A stretch of DNA of 64,000 bases from Bacillota bacterium (GTDB taxonomy: Bacteria > Bacillota > Clostridia > Oscillospirales > Oscillospiraceae). This document shows positions 28,249-36,601 of this stretch, one piece after another (within the stretch, counting starts at the first letter, position 1; each line of letters starts with the position of its first letter). Made by a program: the position numbers and the translations under genes. The stretch is from assembly GCA_023459875.1 (NCBI GenBank), contig JAEWRY010000044.1, forward strand, positions 124,001 through 188,000, given 5' to 3'. Below the pieces are notes generated by a model, which worked only from the letters and a program-made list of their open reading frames with translations, was not told the DNA's origin and made no database searches.

Positions 28249-28262
28249 GGAAAAACAAGTTG

Positions 28263-30056
28263 TCACTCATACACAAAATTTCTCCTCCAGTAATACTGAA
28301 GAATGTAATAGTCCTCAAGCAGTGCCGCGCCTTCGGGAGTCAGCATGTTGGCCAGTTCGCCGTCTTCCACATACAAGCCTGCCGAATTTACAACCGGCAC
28401 CCGCTTTTTGAGCACTCTCGACGACTGCATGAAGGCAGGTCCGTCCCAACCGCATTGAGAAAAGACCTCGTCCATCAAAAAGCAGGGGGAAATATCCTCT
28501 CCCGCGCCCGTAAAGGCGCATCCCGTGGCTTCTTTCGCGGCGGCGTTGGCCCAAATGAGATAACGGGTGGAAAAATAGTTGTAAAAGCCCTCTTCGTCCG
28601 CCAGGTCCAGGTTGATGCCAAGCGTATTGTAAACGCTGTTCCCATCCCCGAGCCACGGGTTATGGTCGCCGAAAATGACCAGAACCACAGGCTCTTCCGA
28701 CGTTCTGAGGTAATCGGTGAGATATGCTAAATTTTTGTTTGTATTGGCTATGGAGCCGAAGTAATTGTTGAGGATATTTTGTTCCGCCCGGGTGTACGCT
28801 CCGCCCGTCACGAAATCTTCTCCCCACCGGGCCTCCTGGTCGTCGTAGGGTCCGTGCCCCTGATAAGTCACGCTGAAGGAGAAAAGAGGCTTGCCTGTAG
28901 CGAGGTTCTCCTCAAAAAGGCGGATGAGCTCCGGGAAAAAAACGTCGTCATAAACGATGCCGTCTCCCGTCAGCTCCCTATAGTGATTTTCCAGGTAGAG
29001 ATACTTGTCATATCCCAGATTGGCGTTGACATTCAGACGGTTATAAAACCACTGATAACTAGGGTGACTTCCGGTTACGGCATAGCCCTGTTCTTTCAGA
29101 TACCAGGCGTAGGAATTGGTGGGCGAGCGGAAGGTACCCAGCGTCGATAGTCCCGTTATAAATGCCCGTTCGGTGTCCACCGTGCCTCCCGCAAAAATGT
29201 TCACAAGCAGATTTCCCGAATAGCCTTCCGCCTCCAACTCGTGATAAGCCTCATAAACCGAGCCGGAAAGTCCCGGTACGTCAAACTTTGAAAAGTCGTT
29301 GTATGCCTCCAGCATGATCGCTATGACATTCACCTTTCTATCCTCCGGAATGTCGGTCTCGGGCCAGGCTGAAAGCATGGACTCCGCCCGGTCACGATCA
29401 TAATTTTCCGGCGGCTCGTCTATGGCATAGGAAACACTGTGCAGAAACGGATATATAAACCCTTTGGAGAGATAAACCTGAGTGGCCGACCACCGGTTAA
29501 TCAGTTCATAGTTCAATATTCTGTTGTTGTAAATTTCTTCATCCAGCAACCCTGTCTTTAATGGAATCAGCAGCATAATCAGGGCGGCGATGCCCCCTAA
29601 TCTGGTCCACCCGGCCGGCCTTGCCCCCGCCAGGAGCCAAAGAGCCGCCGTTCCCGCCAATACCAAGATGATGGCAGCAACCATGCTTTCGTTTAAAAAG
29701 GGCTGGTATTTCCCCGCCATATTCTCCGCTTCCCTCATGAGAAGCAGGTCCTCGAAGAGAAGCGGGTCGTCCCGGTAGAGCACCTTGAAGAGGCTTGCCC
29801 ATGTAAAAGTGATCACCAGGGCCGAAGAGAGGAAAAAGGCGAGCCACGCCCGGCCCGCGAGGCAGTAGAGGAACCAAACCAGCATCACTGCCGGAGCCAG
29901 ATTCAAAACGGCGAGCACCGGGTCTTTCAGATAGCTCAAAAACATGGGAATATAGTACTCTCCCGCGGCAAACCACAGGGAAAGAAGCCCCAGGCAGACG
30001 CCCGCAGCTGTGAGAAGCAAAAAAGTAAGTAAGGGTGAGTTCTTTCGTTTTATCAT
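28263..30056 (-). CDS. LTA-synthase-like membrane sulfatase/phosphoglycerol transferase
   Basis: A 597-aa membrane enzyme of the LtaS family, which polymerises or transfers phosphoglycerol-type groups at the outer membrane face. Five N-terminal transmembrane segments (about residues 8-190) precede an extracellular sulfatase-like domain with IMLEAYNDF, the nucleophile region FAGGTVDTERAF, SVTYQGHGPY and the metal motif IFGDHNPWLG. I used ATG 30056: AAAGAGA lies 9 bases upstream, whereas the in-frame TTG at 30077 falls beside the glyQS terminator. The exact polymer is unknown. Confidence 0.85.
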   Translation of the reverse strand: MIKRKNSPLLTFLLLTAAGVCLGLLSLWFAAGEYYIPMFLSYLKDPVLAVLNLAPAVMLVWFLYCLAGRAWLAFFLSSALVITFTWASLFKVLYRDDPLLFEDLLLMREAENMAGKYQPFLNESMVAAIILVLAGTAALWLLAGARPAGWTRLGGIAALIMLLIPLKTGLLDEEIYNNRILNYELINRWSATQVYLSKGFIYPFLHSVSYAIDEPPENYDRDRAESMLSAWPETDIPEDRKVNVIAIMLEAYNDFSKFDVPGLSGSVYEAYHELEAEGYSGNLLVNIFAGGTVDTERAFITGLSTLGTFRSPTNSYAWYLKEQGYAVTGSHPSYQWFYNRLNVNANLGYDKYLYLENHYRELTGDGIVYDDVFFPELIRLFEENLATGKPLFSFSVTYQGHGPYDDQEARWGEDFVTGGAYTRAEQNILNNYFGSIANTNKNLAYLTDYLRTSEEPVVLVIFGDHNPWLGDGNSVYNTLGINLDLADEEGFYNYFSTRYLIWANAAAKEATGCAFTGAGEDISPCFLMDEVFSQCGWDGPAFMQSSRVLKKRVPVVNSAGLYVEDGELANMLTPEGAALLEDYYILQYYWRRNFVYE

Positions 30057-30078
30057 CGTACTATGTCTCTTTCGCAAC

Positions 30079-30107
30079 GAAAAAGGGCGCGCAAAAGCGC
30101 GCCCTTT
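30079..30107 (-). terminator. Terminator after glycyl-tRNA synthetase
   Basis: An 11-bp perfect stem AAAGGGCGCGC/GCGCGCCCTTT with a 4-base loop is followed on the minus strand by a T-run. It starts 7 bases after the glyQS stop. Confidence 0.85.
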
Positions 30108-30113
30108 GCATAT

Positions 30114-31535
30114 TTAAAAAGAAATGTGGCTCTCGATATACTCCTTCAGCCCTTCGATGGGAATGCGTACCTGTTCCATGGTGTCCCTGTCCCGGACGGT
30201 GACGCACTCGTCCGCCGGGGTCTTGTCGTCGCCCACGGTCTGGAAATCGACGGTCACGCAGAAGGGCGTACCGATCTCATCCTGACGGCGGTAGCGCTTG
30301 CCGATGGAACCGGCGTCGTCGTAGTCCGCCATAAAGGATTTTGAGAGGGTCTCCTGAATCTCCTTGGCCTTATCGCCCAGTTTTTTGGAGAGGGGCAGAA
30401 CGGCACATTTAAAGGGCGCCAGGGCGGGGTGCAGATGGAGGACGACGCGGGTGTCGTTTTTCTGCTCGTCCACCACCTCCTCGTCGTAAGCGTCGATGAG
30501 GAAAGCCAGCGCCACCCGGTCGGCTCCGAGAGAGGGTTCGATCACATAGGGGATATAATGCTCGTTCGTCTCCTGGTCGAAATAGCTCTGGTCCTTGCCC
30601 GAAGCGGCCTGATGGGCCTTAAGGTCGAAGTCGGTGCGGGAGGCGACGCCCCACAGCTCGCCCCAGCCGAAGGGGAACAGGAACTCGAAGTCGGTGGTGG
30701 CATTGGAGTAGTGGGAGAGCTCCTCCTTTTCATGGTCCCGCAGGCGGATGCTCCCCTCCTTCATCCCCAGATCCTTCAGCCACTTTTTGCAGTAGGTGCG
30801 CCAGTAGTCGAACCAGGTAAGCTCGGTGCCCGGTTTGCAGAAGAATTCCAGTTCCATCTGCTCGAATTCGCGGGTGCGGAAGGTGAAGTTGCCGGGGGTA
30901 ATTTCGTTGCGGAAGGATTTTCCCACCTGGCAGACGCCGAAGGGAATCTTTTTGCGGGTGGTGCGCTGAACATTCTGGAAATTGACGAAGATTCCCTGGG
31001 CGGTCTCAGGGCGGAGATAAATTTCGGCGGCGGTGTCCTCGGTTACGCCCTGATGGGTCTTGAACATGAGGTTAAACTTGCGGATGTCGGTAAAATCGCT
31101 CTTGCCGCAGCCGGGGCAGGGAATACCCTTTTCCCGGATAAACGCCATAAGCTCGTCGTTCTTCATTTTCTCCACAACGACGTTGGTAATGCCCTGCGCC
31201 TTCAAATACTCTTCCACCAACTTGTCGGCCCGGTGGCGCATTTTGCAGGATTTGCAGTCGATGAGAGGATCGTTGAAGGTTGCCACGTGACCCGAGGCCA
31301 CCCACACCTGGGGGTTCATCAAAATGGCGGCGTCCTGCCCCACGTTATAGGGGTTCTCCTGTACGAACTTCTTCCACCACGCCCGCTTCACGTTATTTTT
31401 AAATTCAACGCCCAGGGGGCCGTAGTCCCAGGTATTGGCGAGACCGCCGTAAATTTCGCTGCCGGCGTAGATAAAGCCGCGTCCTTTGCAGAGCGTGACG
31501 ATCTGATCCATGGTTTTCTCTTGATTGGTGAGCAT
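30114..31535 (-). CDS. glyQS: Glycyl-tRNA synthetase, single-chain alpha2 type
   Basis: Charges tRNA-Gly; class II synthetase. The 473 aa are the eukaryote-like dimeric form rather than the alpha2beta2 GlyQ/GlyS enzyme. Motifs: GSEIYGGLANTWDYGPLG at the N-terminus, motif 2 RNEITPGNFTFRTREFEQME, motif 3 ADRVALAFL and a C-terminal anticodon-binding domain starting VLPLSKK. Two Cys pairs (CKSC, CPGCG) suggest a zinc site. GGAGGGG precedes ATG 31535. No T-box leader fits in the short 5' gap. Confidence 0.97.
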   Translation of the reverse strand: MLTNQEKTMDQIVTLCKGRGFIYAGSEIYGGLANTWDYGPLGVEFKNNVKRAWWKKFVQENPYNVGQDAAILMNPQVWVASGHVATFNDPLIDCKSCKMRHRADKLVEEYLKAQGITNVVVEKMKNDELMAFIREKGIPCPGCGKSDFTDIRKFNLMFKTHQGVTEDTAAEIYLRPETAQGIFVNFQNVQRTTRKKIPFGVCQVGKSFRNEITPGNFTFRTREFEQMELEFFCKPGTELTWFDYWRTYCKKWLKDLGMKEGSIRLRDHEKEELSHYSNATTDFEFLFPFGWGELWGVASRTDFDLKAHQAASGKDQSYFDQETNEHYIPYVIEPSLGADRVALAFLIDAYDEEVVDEQKNDTRVVLHLHPALAPFKCAVLPLSKKLGDKAKEIQETLSKSFMADYDDAGSIGKRYRRQDEIGTPFCVTVDFQTVGDDKTPADECVTVRDRDTMEQVRIPIEGLKEYIESHISF

Positions 31536-31571
31536 AATTACCCCTCCGAATTGCGTATTGTCAGTAGTACA

Positions 31572-31599
31572 ATTATATACACAATCCGGGGGATGTCAA
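31572..31599 (-). promoter_or_regulatory. Consensus sigma-A promoter for glyQS
   Basis: TTGACA and TATAAT, both perfect, are separated by 16 bases on the minus strand, overlapping the last codons of gpr. This makes glyQS transcription independent of the sporulation gene upstream. Confidence 0.85.
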
Positions 31600-32501
31600 C
31601 TCAAAAACATGTCAATGTCGGCCACAGTAATTCCGGGTTGGAGGGCCATATTGATCCCGTAGCCGATCAGCTTGGAGAGTTCCGCCACCTTCGCGTCGAT
31701 GTCCCGCGGGGTGACAAAGAGATCGCTGCCCGTGCCGTTCAGGGTCTCCGGCTCCATGTCCTCCTTGCCCGCTTCCCGGAGCAGGTCGGCGCACAGGGTG
31801 GCCCCGTCCACCATGGTGGGCACCCCGATTGCCACCACAGGAACTCCCAGGGTCTCGGCATTGAGCGCCACCCGGTGGTTTCCCACGCCCGAGCCGGGCA
31901 CAATGCCGGTATCGGCCAGCTGCACGGTGTTGCAGACCCGCTCCAGGCTGCGGGAGGTGAGAGCGTCCACAGCGATGACGCAGGCCGGCGAGATTTTTTG
32001 GGTAAGGGCCTGCACCAGCGCCCCGCTCTCCACGCCTGTGGTGCCCAGCACCCCCGCCGCCAGGGAGGCCACGGGCCGAAAGGCGGAAAAATGCTCCGGC
32101 TCCTGCTCCACCAGATGGCGGGTCACCATGGTGTGGTCGGTGACCGTGGGCCCCACCGCGTCGGGGGTGACGGCGCGGTTCCCCAGTCCCACCACCAGGA
32201 CGGGCGCTCCGGCGGGAAGGTGGACGAGCTGCGTAAGCTCGGCAGCGAGGGCCGAGGCTGCCCGGGTGAAAGCGTCCTGCTCCCTGCGGGCAAGGCCGTC
32301 CAGCGACAGGGTAATATAGCTGCCCTTGGGCTTACCCAGAGCCTTTTCCCCCTCTTCGTTTAAAATGCGCACCGTATTGACCTGAAAGCCCTCCCGAACG
32401 CTGTCGCTTGCCTCGACTCCGGTCAGCTTTGTCGTTTGCTCCGCCGACTGCTCATACAGTTCCTTGGCTTCCGCCGCCAGGTCTGTTCTCCGTTTAAGCA
32501 T
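31596..32501 (-). CDS. gpr: Germination protease (GPR)
   Basis: A spore-specific aspartic endopeptidase (family A25) that degrades small acid-soluble proteins during germination. The 301-aa protein has the propeptide RRTDLAAEAKELYEQ, LVVGLGNRAVTPDAVGP, ACVIAVDALTSRSLERV, DTGIVPGSGVGNHR and GVPTMVDGATL, all standard for GPR. I start it at ATG 32501 (MLKRRTDLA), with AAAGAGG five bases upstream; the longer in-frame start at 32588 gives an atypical leader. It indicates an endospore former. Family knowledge says sigma-G control; I did not identify the promoter. Confidence 0.93.
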   Translation of the reverse strand: MLKRRTDLAAEAKELYEQSAEQTTKLTGVEASDSVREGFQVNTVRILNEEGEKALGKPKGSYITLSLDGLARREQDAFTRAASALAAELTQLVHLPAGAPVLVVGLGNRAVTPDAVGPTVTDHTMVTRHLVEQEPEHFSAFRPVASLAAGVLGTTGVESGALVQALTQKISPACVIAVDALTSRSLERVCNTVQLADTGIVPGSGVGNHRVALNAETLGVPVVAIGVPTMVDGATLCADLLREAGKEDMEPETLNGTGSDLFVTPRDIDAKVAELSKLIGYGINMALQPGITVADIDMFLS

Positions 32502-32614
32502 GATAACCTCTTTCCTGCCCGCCACAAAATATTGCGGTTTCAGCATCTGATTTCCCCTATTTTTAGCAAGCTGTATTTTGCTATACAAAAATGATGAAAA
32601 AAAAGAAAAAATAG

Positions 32615-32643
32615 TTGCTTTTTCTCTTTGCGGATGTTAGAAT
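32615..32643 (+). promoter_or_regulatory. Promoter for rpsT
   Basis: TTGCTT, a 17-base spacer and TAGAAT lie about 50 bases before the rpsT start, in the divergent gap with gpr. Confidence 0.65.
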
Positions 32644-32695
32644 GTAAACCTGCACGGGTAACTGTGCGCATTTAACATCGGGGGAGGTGTTTGGT

Positions 32696-32959
32696 TTGCC
32701 GAACATTAAGTCTGCCAAAAAGCGCGTTCTGGTGAATAAGTCCAAGGCTCTTGAGAATAAGGCCGCGAAGTCCGCGCTTAAGACCCAGATCAAAAAATTT
32801 GACGCAGTGGTGGCCGAAGGCAACCGCAGCGAGGCCGATAGTGCGTACAAAATGGCAGTGAAAGCCGTTGACAAGGCCGCGGCTCACGGTCTGCTGCACA
32901 GCAATACCGCTTCTCGCAGGAAAAGCAGCATGACTCTTAAGCTCAATAAACTGGGCTAA
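32696..32959 (+). CDS. rpsT: Ribosomal protein S20
   Basis: An 87-aa 30S subunit protein that binds 16S rRNA early in assembly. It is rich in Lys/Arg and Ala, with the family N-terminus PNIKSAKKRVLVN and the C-terminal GLLHSNTASRRKS. TTG 32696 is the start: GGGGAGGTG sits 6-7 bases before it and the product begins MPNIKSAKK, as in other S20 proteins. The in-frame GTG at 32687 overlaps the ribosome binding site. It has its own promoter and terminator. Confidence 0.96.
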   Translation: MPNIKSAKKRVLVNKSKALENKAAKSALKTQIKKFDAVVAEGNRSEADSAYKMAVKAVDKAAAHGLLHSNTASRRKSSMTLKLNKLG

Positions 32960-32972
32960 TGATTCGCTAAAG

Positions 32973-33001
32973 AAACCGTCTGCATTGGCAGACGGTTTTT
33001 T
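32973..33001 (+). terminator. Terminator after rpsT
   Basis: A perfect 11-bp stem AAACCGTCTGC/GCAGACGGTTT with an ATTG loop, followed by further T residues. Confidence 0.92.
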
Positions 33002-33036
33002 GCACATATTCTAAACGGAAGGGGGAACCCGCTGAT

Positions 33037-34212
33037 ATGGATTATCATGAGCTCTCCTGGAGAGATCGCGGCCGTCTTTGGCTGCGGCTTCTCATCCGGG
33101 CACTGCTGATCATCGCGCTATTCCTTTTCTTTTTCAAAGCCGGACCGCCGCTGCTCTCGCTCTTCATGCCGTTCGTGCTCGCTTTGCTCCTGGCCTGGCT
33201 GCTCAATCCGGTCGTGCGGACCCTTCAGCGCCGGCTGCGCGGTTCCCGGAAGGTTTTCTCTCTCCTGCTCATTTTGATCCTTCTTGCCCTGGTTGGCGGC
33301 ATACTCTTCGTTCTAGCTTATAATCTTTTTACCGAACTGTCCCTTCTGGCCGTCAGCTGGCAGTCCAGCTGGCAAGCCATTCTGGCTTCCGGGAGCAAGC
33401 TTACCGGTCAGCTTTCCGGCTTAACGGACCGTCTGCCTCAAACCGTAGCGGATTCCATGCAAAATTTTCTGGACCAATTCACCTCCTGGTTCCAGTCGGT
33501 TTTATCCGGTCTGGCCGGCCGTTTTGCCGCTTCGGCAGGCACTAAGGCAATGGGACTGCCTTCCTTCTTCGTCGCAGTGGTCGTCTTTGTAATGGGCTCC
33601 TATTTTTTGACCGCCGACTACCCCCGTTTGCGTCATTTGGCCTCCGAGCAGCTCTCTCCGCCTTTGTATGCGTTTCTCGCCCAGATCCGCAAGACGGCGG
33701 GCGTGGCCTTCGGCGGCTACGTCCGGGCTCAGTTTACTTTGTCAATAGGCGTATTCATCATACTACTGGCAGGTTTTCTCGTCACCCGGCAGCCATACAG
33801 CGTCTTGCTGGCGCTGCTGCTTGCGATTCTGGACTTTATCCCCATTCTGGGCTCGGGCACCGTCCTCATTCCCTGGGCGGTCGTCGATCTTTTCACCGGT
33901 GATTTCCGGCACGCGATCATGCTGACCATCATCTGGAGCATCGTCAGCCTTTTCCGCCGCCTTGCCGAGCCCAAGGTATTAGGGCAGCATACAGGGCTTT
34001 CCCCCATACTCTCCCTGGTGAGCATTTACGTAGGAATGCGTCTGGCCGGCGTTTTGGGTATGGTTCTGGGCCCTATTCTCTGCCTCATATTTATTAACAT
34101 CTGCAGAAGCGGCGTCTTCGACGGGCTGCTCTCCGACCTGCGCCTGGCAACCAGGGATATAGCCGCTTTTCTTCATAACCGCACTCTTGCCGATGACGAC
34201 CGTAAACAATAA
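33037..34212 (+). CDS. AI-2E family transporter-like membrane protein
   Basis: A 391-aa polytopic protein with about eight transmembrane segments. It fits the AI-2E/PerM family by LLAWLLNPVV after the first helices, the long amphipathic middle (about residues 100-165) and the terminal signature IPILGSGTVLIPWAVVDL with LAEPKVLGQHTGLSP. Members include YtvI of sporulation, Na/H antiporters and AI-2 exporters; the substrate cannot be assigned. A run of Gs lies about 11 bases before the ATG. It is preceded by the rpsT terminator and probably transcribed alone. Confidence 0.85.
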   Translation: MDYHELSWRDRGRLWLRLLIRALLIIALFLFFFKAGPPLLSLFMPFVLALLLAWLLNPVVRTLQRRLRGSRKVFSLLLILILLALVGGILFVLAYNLFTELSLLAVSWQSSWQAILASGSKLTGQLSGLTDRLPQTVADSMQNFLDQFTSWFQSVLSGLAGRFAASAGTKAMGLPSFFVAVVVFVMGSYFLTADYPRLRHLASEQLSPPLYAFLAQIRKTAGVAFGGYVRAQFTLSIGVFIILLAGFLVTRQPYSVLLALLLAILDFIPILGSGTVLIPWAVVDLFTGDFRHAIMLTIIWSIVSLFRRLAEPKVLGQHTGLSPILSLVSIYVGMRLAGVLGMVLGPILCLIFINICRSGVFDGLLSDLRLATRDIAAFLHNRTLADDDRKQ

Positions 34213-34253
34213 TTAAAAAATTATTTCAAAATATTTTTTTATTTTGTCACGCT

Positions 34254-34282
34254 TTGGTCATAAATTGCGGTTATGATAAACT
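34254..34282 (+). promoter_or_regulatory. Weak promoter candidate for the first HtrA gene
   Basis: TTGGTC, a 17-base spacer and TAAACT lie ~40 bases before the start codon in an AT-rich gap. Both hexamers are imperfect. Confidence 0.4.
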
Positions 34283-34322
34283 CATCCAAAAGGACGTCAG
34301 AGTGCTGAAAGGAGCATTCATT

Positions 34323-35645
34323 ATGTACTACAACGATTATAACCGTTTTGAAGAAGACGAAAATCCGATTGAGGTCCCATATCAGGTAACCCCTCCTGTC
34401 CCCCCTAAGAAAAAGAAAAACAGATGGGCTAAGCTCATCGCTCTGTGCCTGGTCTGCGCTCTGATCGGCGGTATGGCGGGAGGCGCCGGGGTGGGGTTCG
34501 CAACAGGCGCCTTTTCCTCCGGAAACACCACCATCTATCAAGGGACCCGGGATAAGGTCGCCGTTTCCACGGCTTCGGTTGACACGCGAACCGCTCTTTC
34601 CGCCACTCAGATTTACGCTACCTATGTGAAATCAACGGTAGGCATCACGGTGGATATCGTGACGACCAATATTTTCGGTCAGACCGTAAAAGGTGCGGCG
34701 GCCGGCTCCGGCTTCGTAATCACGGCGGACGGATACATTCTGACGAACTATCACGTGATTGATAGCGCCAACAGTATTACCGTTACCTTTGTGGACGGCA
34801 CTTCCTATCCCGCCACGCTTGTGGGAGGGGAAGAGGACAACGATATTGCGGTCCTGAAAATAAGCGCTACCGGTCTTACCCCCGTGGTCATCGGCGACTC
34901 GGACAATATGCTGGTGGGCGACCAGGTCTTCGCCATCGGCAATCCCCTGGGCGAGCTGACCTTCTCCCTCACCGGCGGCTATGTCTCCGCCGTGAACCGC
35001 AACATCACCATGTCGGACGGCACTGTCATGAATATGATCCAGACCGACACCGCCATCAACTCCGGCAACTCCGGCGGCCCGCTCTTCAATATTTACGGCG
35101 AGGTGATCGGCATCACCAGCGCCAAGTATTCCAGCGACAGCACCAGCAGCGCGGCCTCCATCGAGGGTCTGGGATTCGCAATTCCGATCAACGATGTGGT
35201 GGACCTGGCCAAGGATATTATGAAGAACGGCTATGTCACCGGCAAGCCCTTCCTTGGTATTTCGGTCAAGACGGTGGACAGCGGCAGCCAGCAGTATGGC
35301 CTGCCGGCCGGCGCCTATGTCTCTCTCGTCACCCCTGGCCTATGCGCGGATAAGGCCGGACTCAAGGAGGGCGACATCATCACCGCCTTGGACGACACCA
35401 AGATCACCTCTGCCGCCGAATTGATCGCCGCCAAGAACAAACATGCCGCGGGCGACGACGTCAAGCTCACCGTGTACCGGGACGGCCAGACCACAACCCT
35501 CCAGGTCACCTTCGACGAGGACAACACCGCCAACCAAAAGGCTCAGAACGACTATGTGAGCCAGCAGGAAAAACTGCAGCAGCAACAGCAGCAGCAAAAC
35601 AGCGGCGGCAACAGCAACGACTGGCCCTTCAGCTTCTTCAGATGA
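34323..35645 (+). CDS. HtrA/DegP-type membrane serine protease with PDZ domain
   Basis: A 440-aa envelope protein-quality protease. A cytoplasmic N-terminus (about 1-37) leads to one transmembrane helix (about 38-63), then a trypsin-like domain with the triad H144 (TNYHVID), D174 (DNDIAVLKI) and S250 (NSGNSGGPLF), and one PDZ domain (about 330-415). The tail is Gln/Asn-rich and probably disordered. The start is ATG 34323, eight bases after AAAGGAG. It precedes a two-component system followed by a second HtrA, an arrangement recalling CssRS and its HtrA targets in Bacillus. Confidence 0.93.
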   Translation: MYYNDYNRFEEDENPIEVPYQVTPPVPPKKKKNRWAKLIALCLVCALIGGMAGGAGVGFATGAFSSGNTTIYQGTRDKVAVSTASVDTRTALSATQIYATYVKSTVGITVDIVTTNIFGQTVKGAAAGSGFVITADGYILTNYHVIDSANSITVTFVDGTSYPATLVGGEEDNDIAVLKISATGLTPVVIGDSDNMLVGDQVFAIGNPLGELTFSLTGGYVSAVNRNITMSDGTVMNMIQTDTAINSGNSGGPLFNIYGEVIGITSAKYSSDSTSSAASIEGLGFAIPINDVVDLAKDIMKNGYVTGKPFLGISVKTVDSGSQQYGLPAGAYVSLVTPGLCADKAGLKEGDIITALDDTKITSAAELIAAKNKHAAGDDVKLTVYRDGQTTTLQVTFDEDNTANQKAQNDYVSQQEKLQQQQQQQNSGGNSNDWPFSFFR

Positions 35646-35660
35646 TCAAGCATATTTCCC

Positions 35661-35700
35661 GCGGGGCGCGCCATGACGGCGCGTCCCGCTCTGCTTTTTC
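35661..35700 (+). terminator. Terminator after the first HtrA gene
   Basis: GCGGGGCGCGCC pairs with GGCGCGTCCCGC (one G-U) over a 5-base loop, followed by TCTGCTTTTTC. It separates the protease gene from the response regulator, which has its own promoter. Confidence 0.8.
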
Positions 35701-35729
35701 TTGACGTTCCGGCTCCGGTGTGTGATAAT
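35701..35729 (+). promoter_or_regulatory. Promoter for the two-component system and second HtrA
   Basis: TTGACG, a 17-base spacer and GATAAT with an upstream TG (extended -10). The transcript would have a ~100-base leader containing a perfect 8-bp hairpin (35799-35806/35810-35817) just before the response regulator ribosome binding site. Confidence 0.75.
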
Positions 35730-35838
35730 ATTTATAATAATTATCTAAACTACCATACGCCCCCTTTGCCGCTTGCGGGCAGGGAGAAACGACACGCAGG
35801 GCGCACGGTGTGCGCCCGATAGAAAGGCGGTGGCCTTT

Positions 35839-36525
35839 ATGGCTAAAAAGGTGCTTATTGTAGAAGACGACGGCAATATTGCGGAGCTTCTCAACCTTTA
35901 TCTGCGCAAAGAGGGATTTGACACGGCAGTAGCGGGAGATGGCGGCAAAGGTCTGGAGCTGTTCCGCTCCTATCACCCTGATTTAGTTTTGCTGGATATC
36001 ATGCTGCCTGTGCTGGACGGCTGGTCGGTATGCGAAAAAATCCGGGAAACCGATAAGGTTCCAATTATCATGATCAGCGCCAAGAGCGAAACGCTCGACA
36101 AGGTCACGGGGCTGGAAATGGGCGCCGACGACTATATTTCCAAGCCCTTTGAGATGAAAGAAGTCCTGGCACGTATTCATGCAGTGCTTCGCCGGTTTGG
36201 AGAAGACGACAGCGGGGAAAAAAAGCTTACCTTTGACAAGCTGGTTATCAACCTGGATTCCTATGAACTTCTGGTGGATGGAAAACGCGTGGATACGCCC
36301 CCAAAGGAGTTGGAGCTTCTCTTCCATCTGGCCACAGCCCCCAACCGGGTCTTCACCCGCAATCAGCTCCTGGATGAGGTGTGGGGGTTTGACTATTTCG
36401 GCGATTCCCGCACCGTGGACGTGCACATCAAACGCCTGCGGGAGAAGCTGGAGGGCGTATCCGACCAGTGGTCGCTGAAAACGGTCTGGGGAGTCGGCTA
36501 TAAATTTGAAGTCGCCGGTGACTAA
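35839..36525 (+). CDS. OmpR/PhoB-family response regulator
   Basis: A 228-aa DNA-binding regulator. The receiver domain (1-118) has the acidic pair E9/D10, phospho-acceptor D53 (LVLLDIMLP), and K102 (YISKPF). The winged-helix effector domain (about 130-225) has RTVDVHIKRLREKL and WGVGYKFE. ATG 35839 is preceded by AAAGGCGG. The cognate kinase follows 76 bases downstream and then a second HtrA gene. Likely targets, by analogy with CssR, are the flanking protease genes; I did not identify a direct-repeat operator. Confidence 0.95.
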   Translation: MAKKVLIVEDDGNIAELLNLYLRKEGFDTAVAGDGGKGLELFRSYHPDLVLLDIMLPVLDGWSVCEKIRETDKVPIIMISAKSETLDKVTGLEMGADDYISKPFEMKEVLARIHAVLRRFGEDDSGEKKLTFDKLVINLDSYELLVDGKRVDTPPKELELLFHLATAPNRVFTRNQLLDEVWGFDYFGDSRTVDVHIKRLREKLEGVSDQWSLKTVWGVGYKFEVAGD

Positions 36526-36601
36526 AGTGGTTTCTTCCGCTTGGGAGGGCTGTTTCCAATGGTAACGCCGACGGTATCTCCTGAAAAAAGGAGGCCAGTT
36601 T

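Noticed and set aside
26841..28730. A 629-codon plus-strand frame across recJ and into the LtaS-like gene
   Set aside because: Antisense shadow of recJ; it also crosses the recJ promoter region and ends inside the neighbouring gene.
30057..30077. An upstream TTG start for the LtaS-like protein
   Set aside because: It falls beside the glyQS terminator and has no ribosome binding site; ATG 30056 does.
30429..32363. A 644-codon open frame on the plus strand across glyQS and gpr
   Set aside because: It is the complement of two well-supported reverse genes, has no family motifs or ribosome binding site, and is what high GC at third codon positions produces on the opposite strand.
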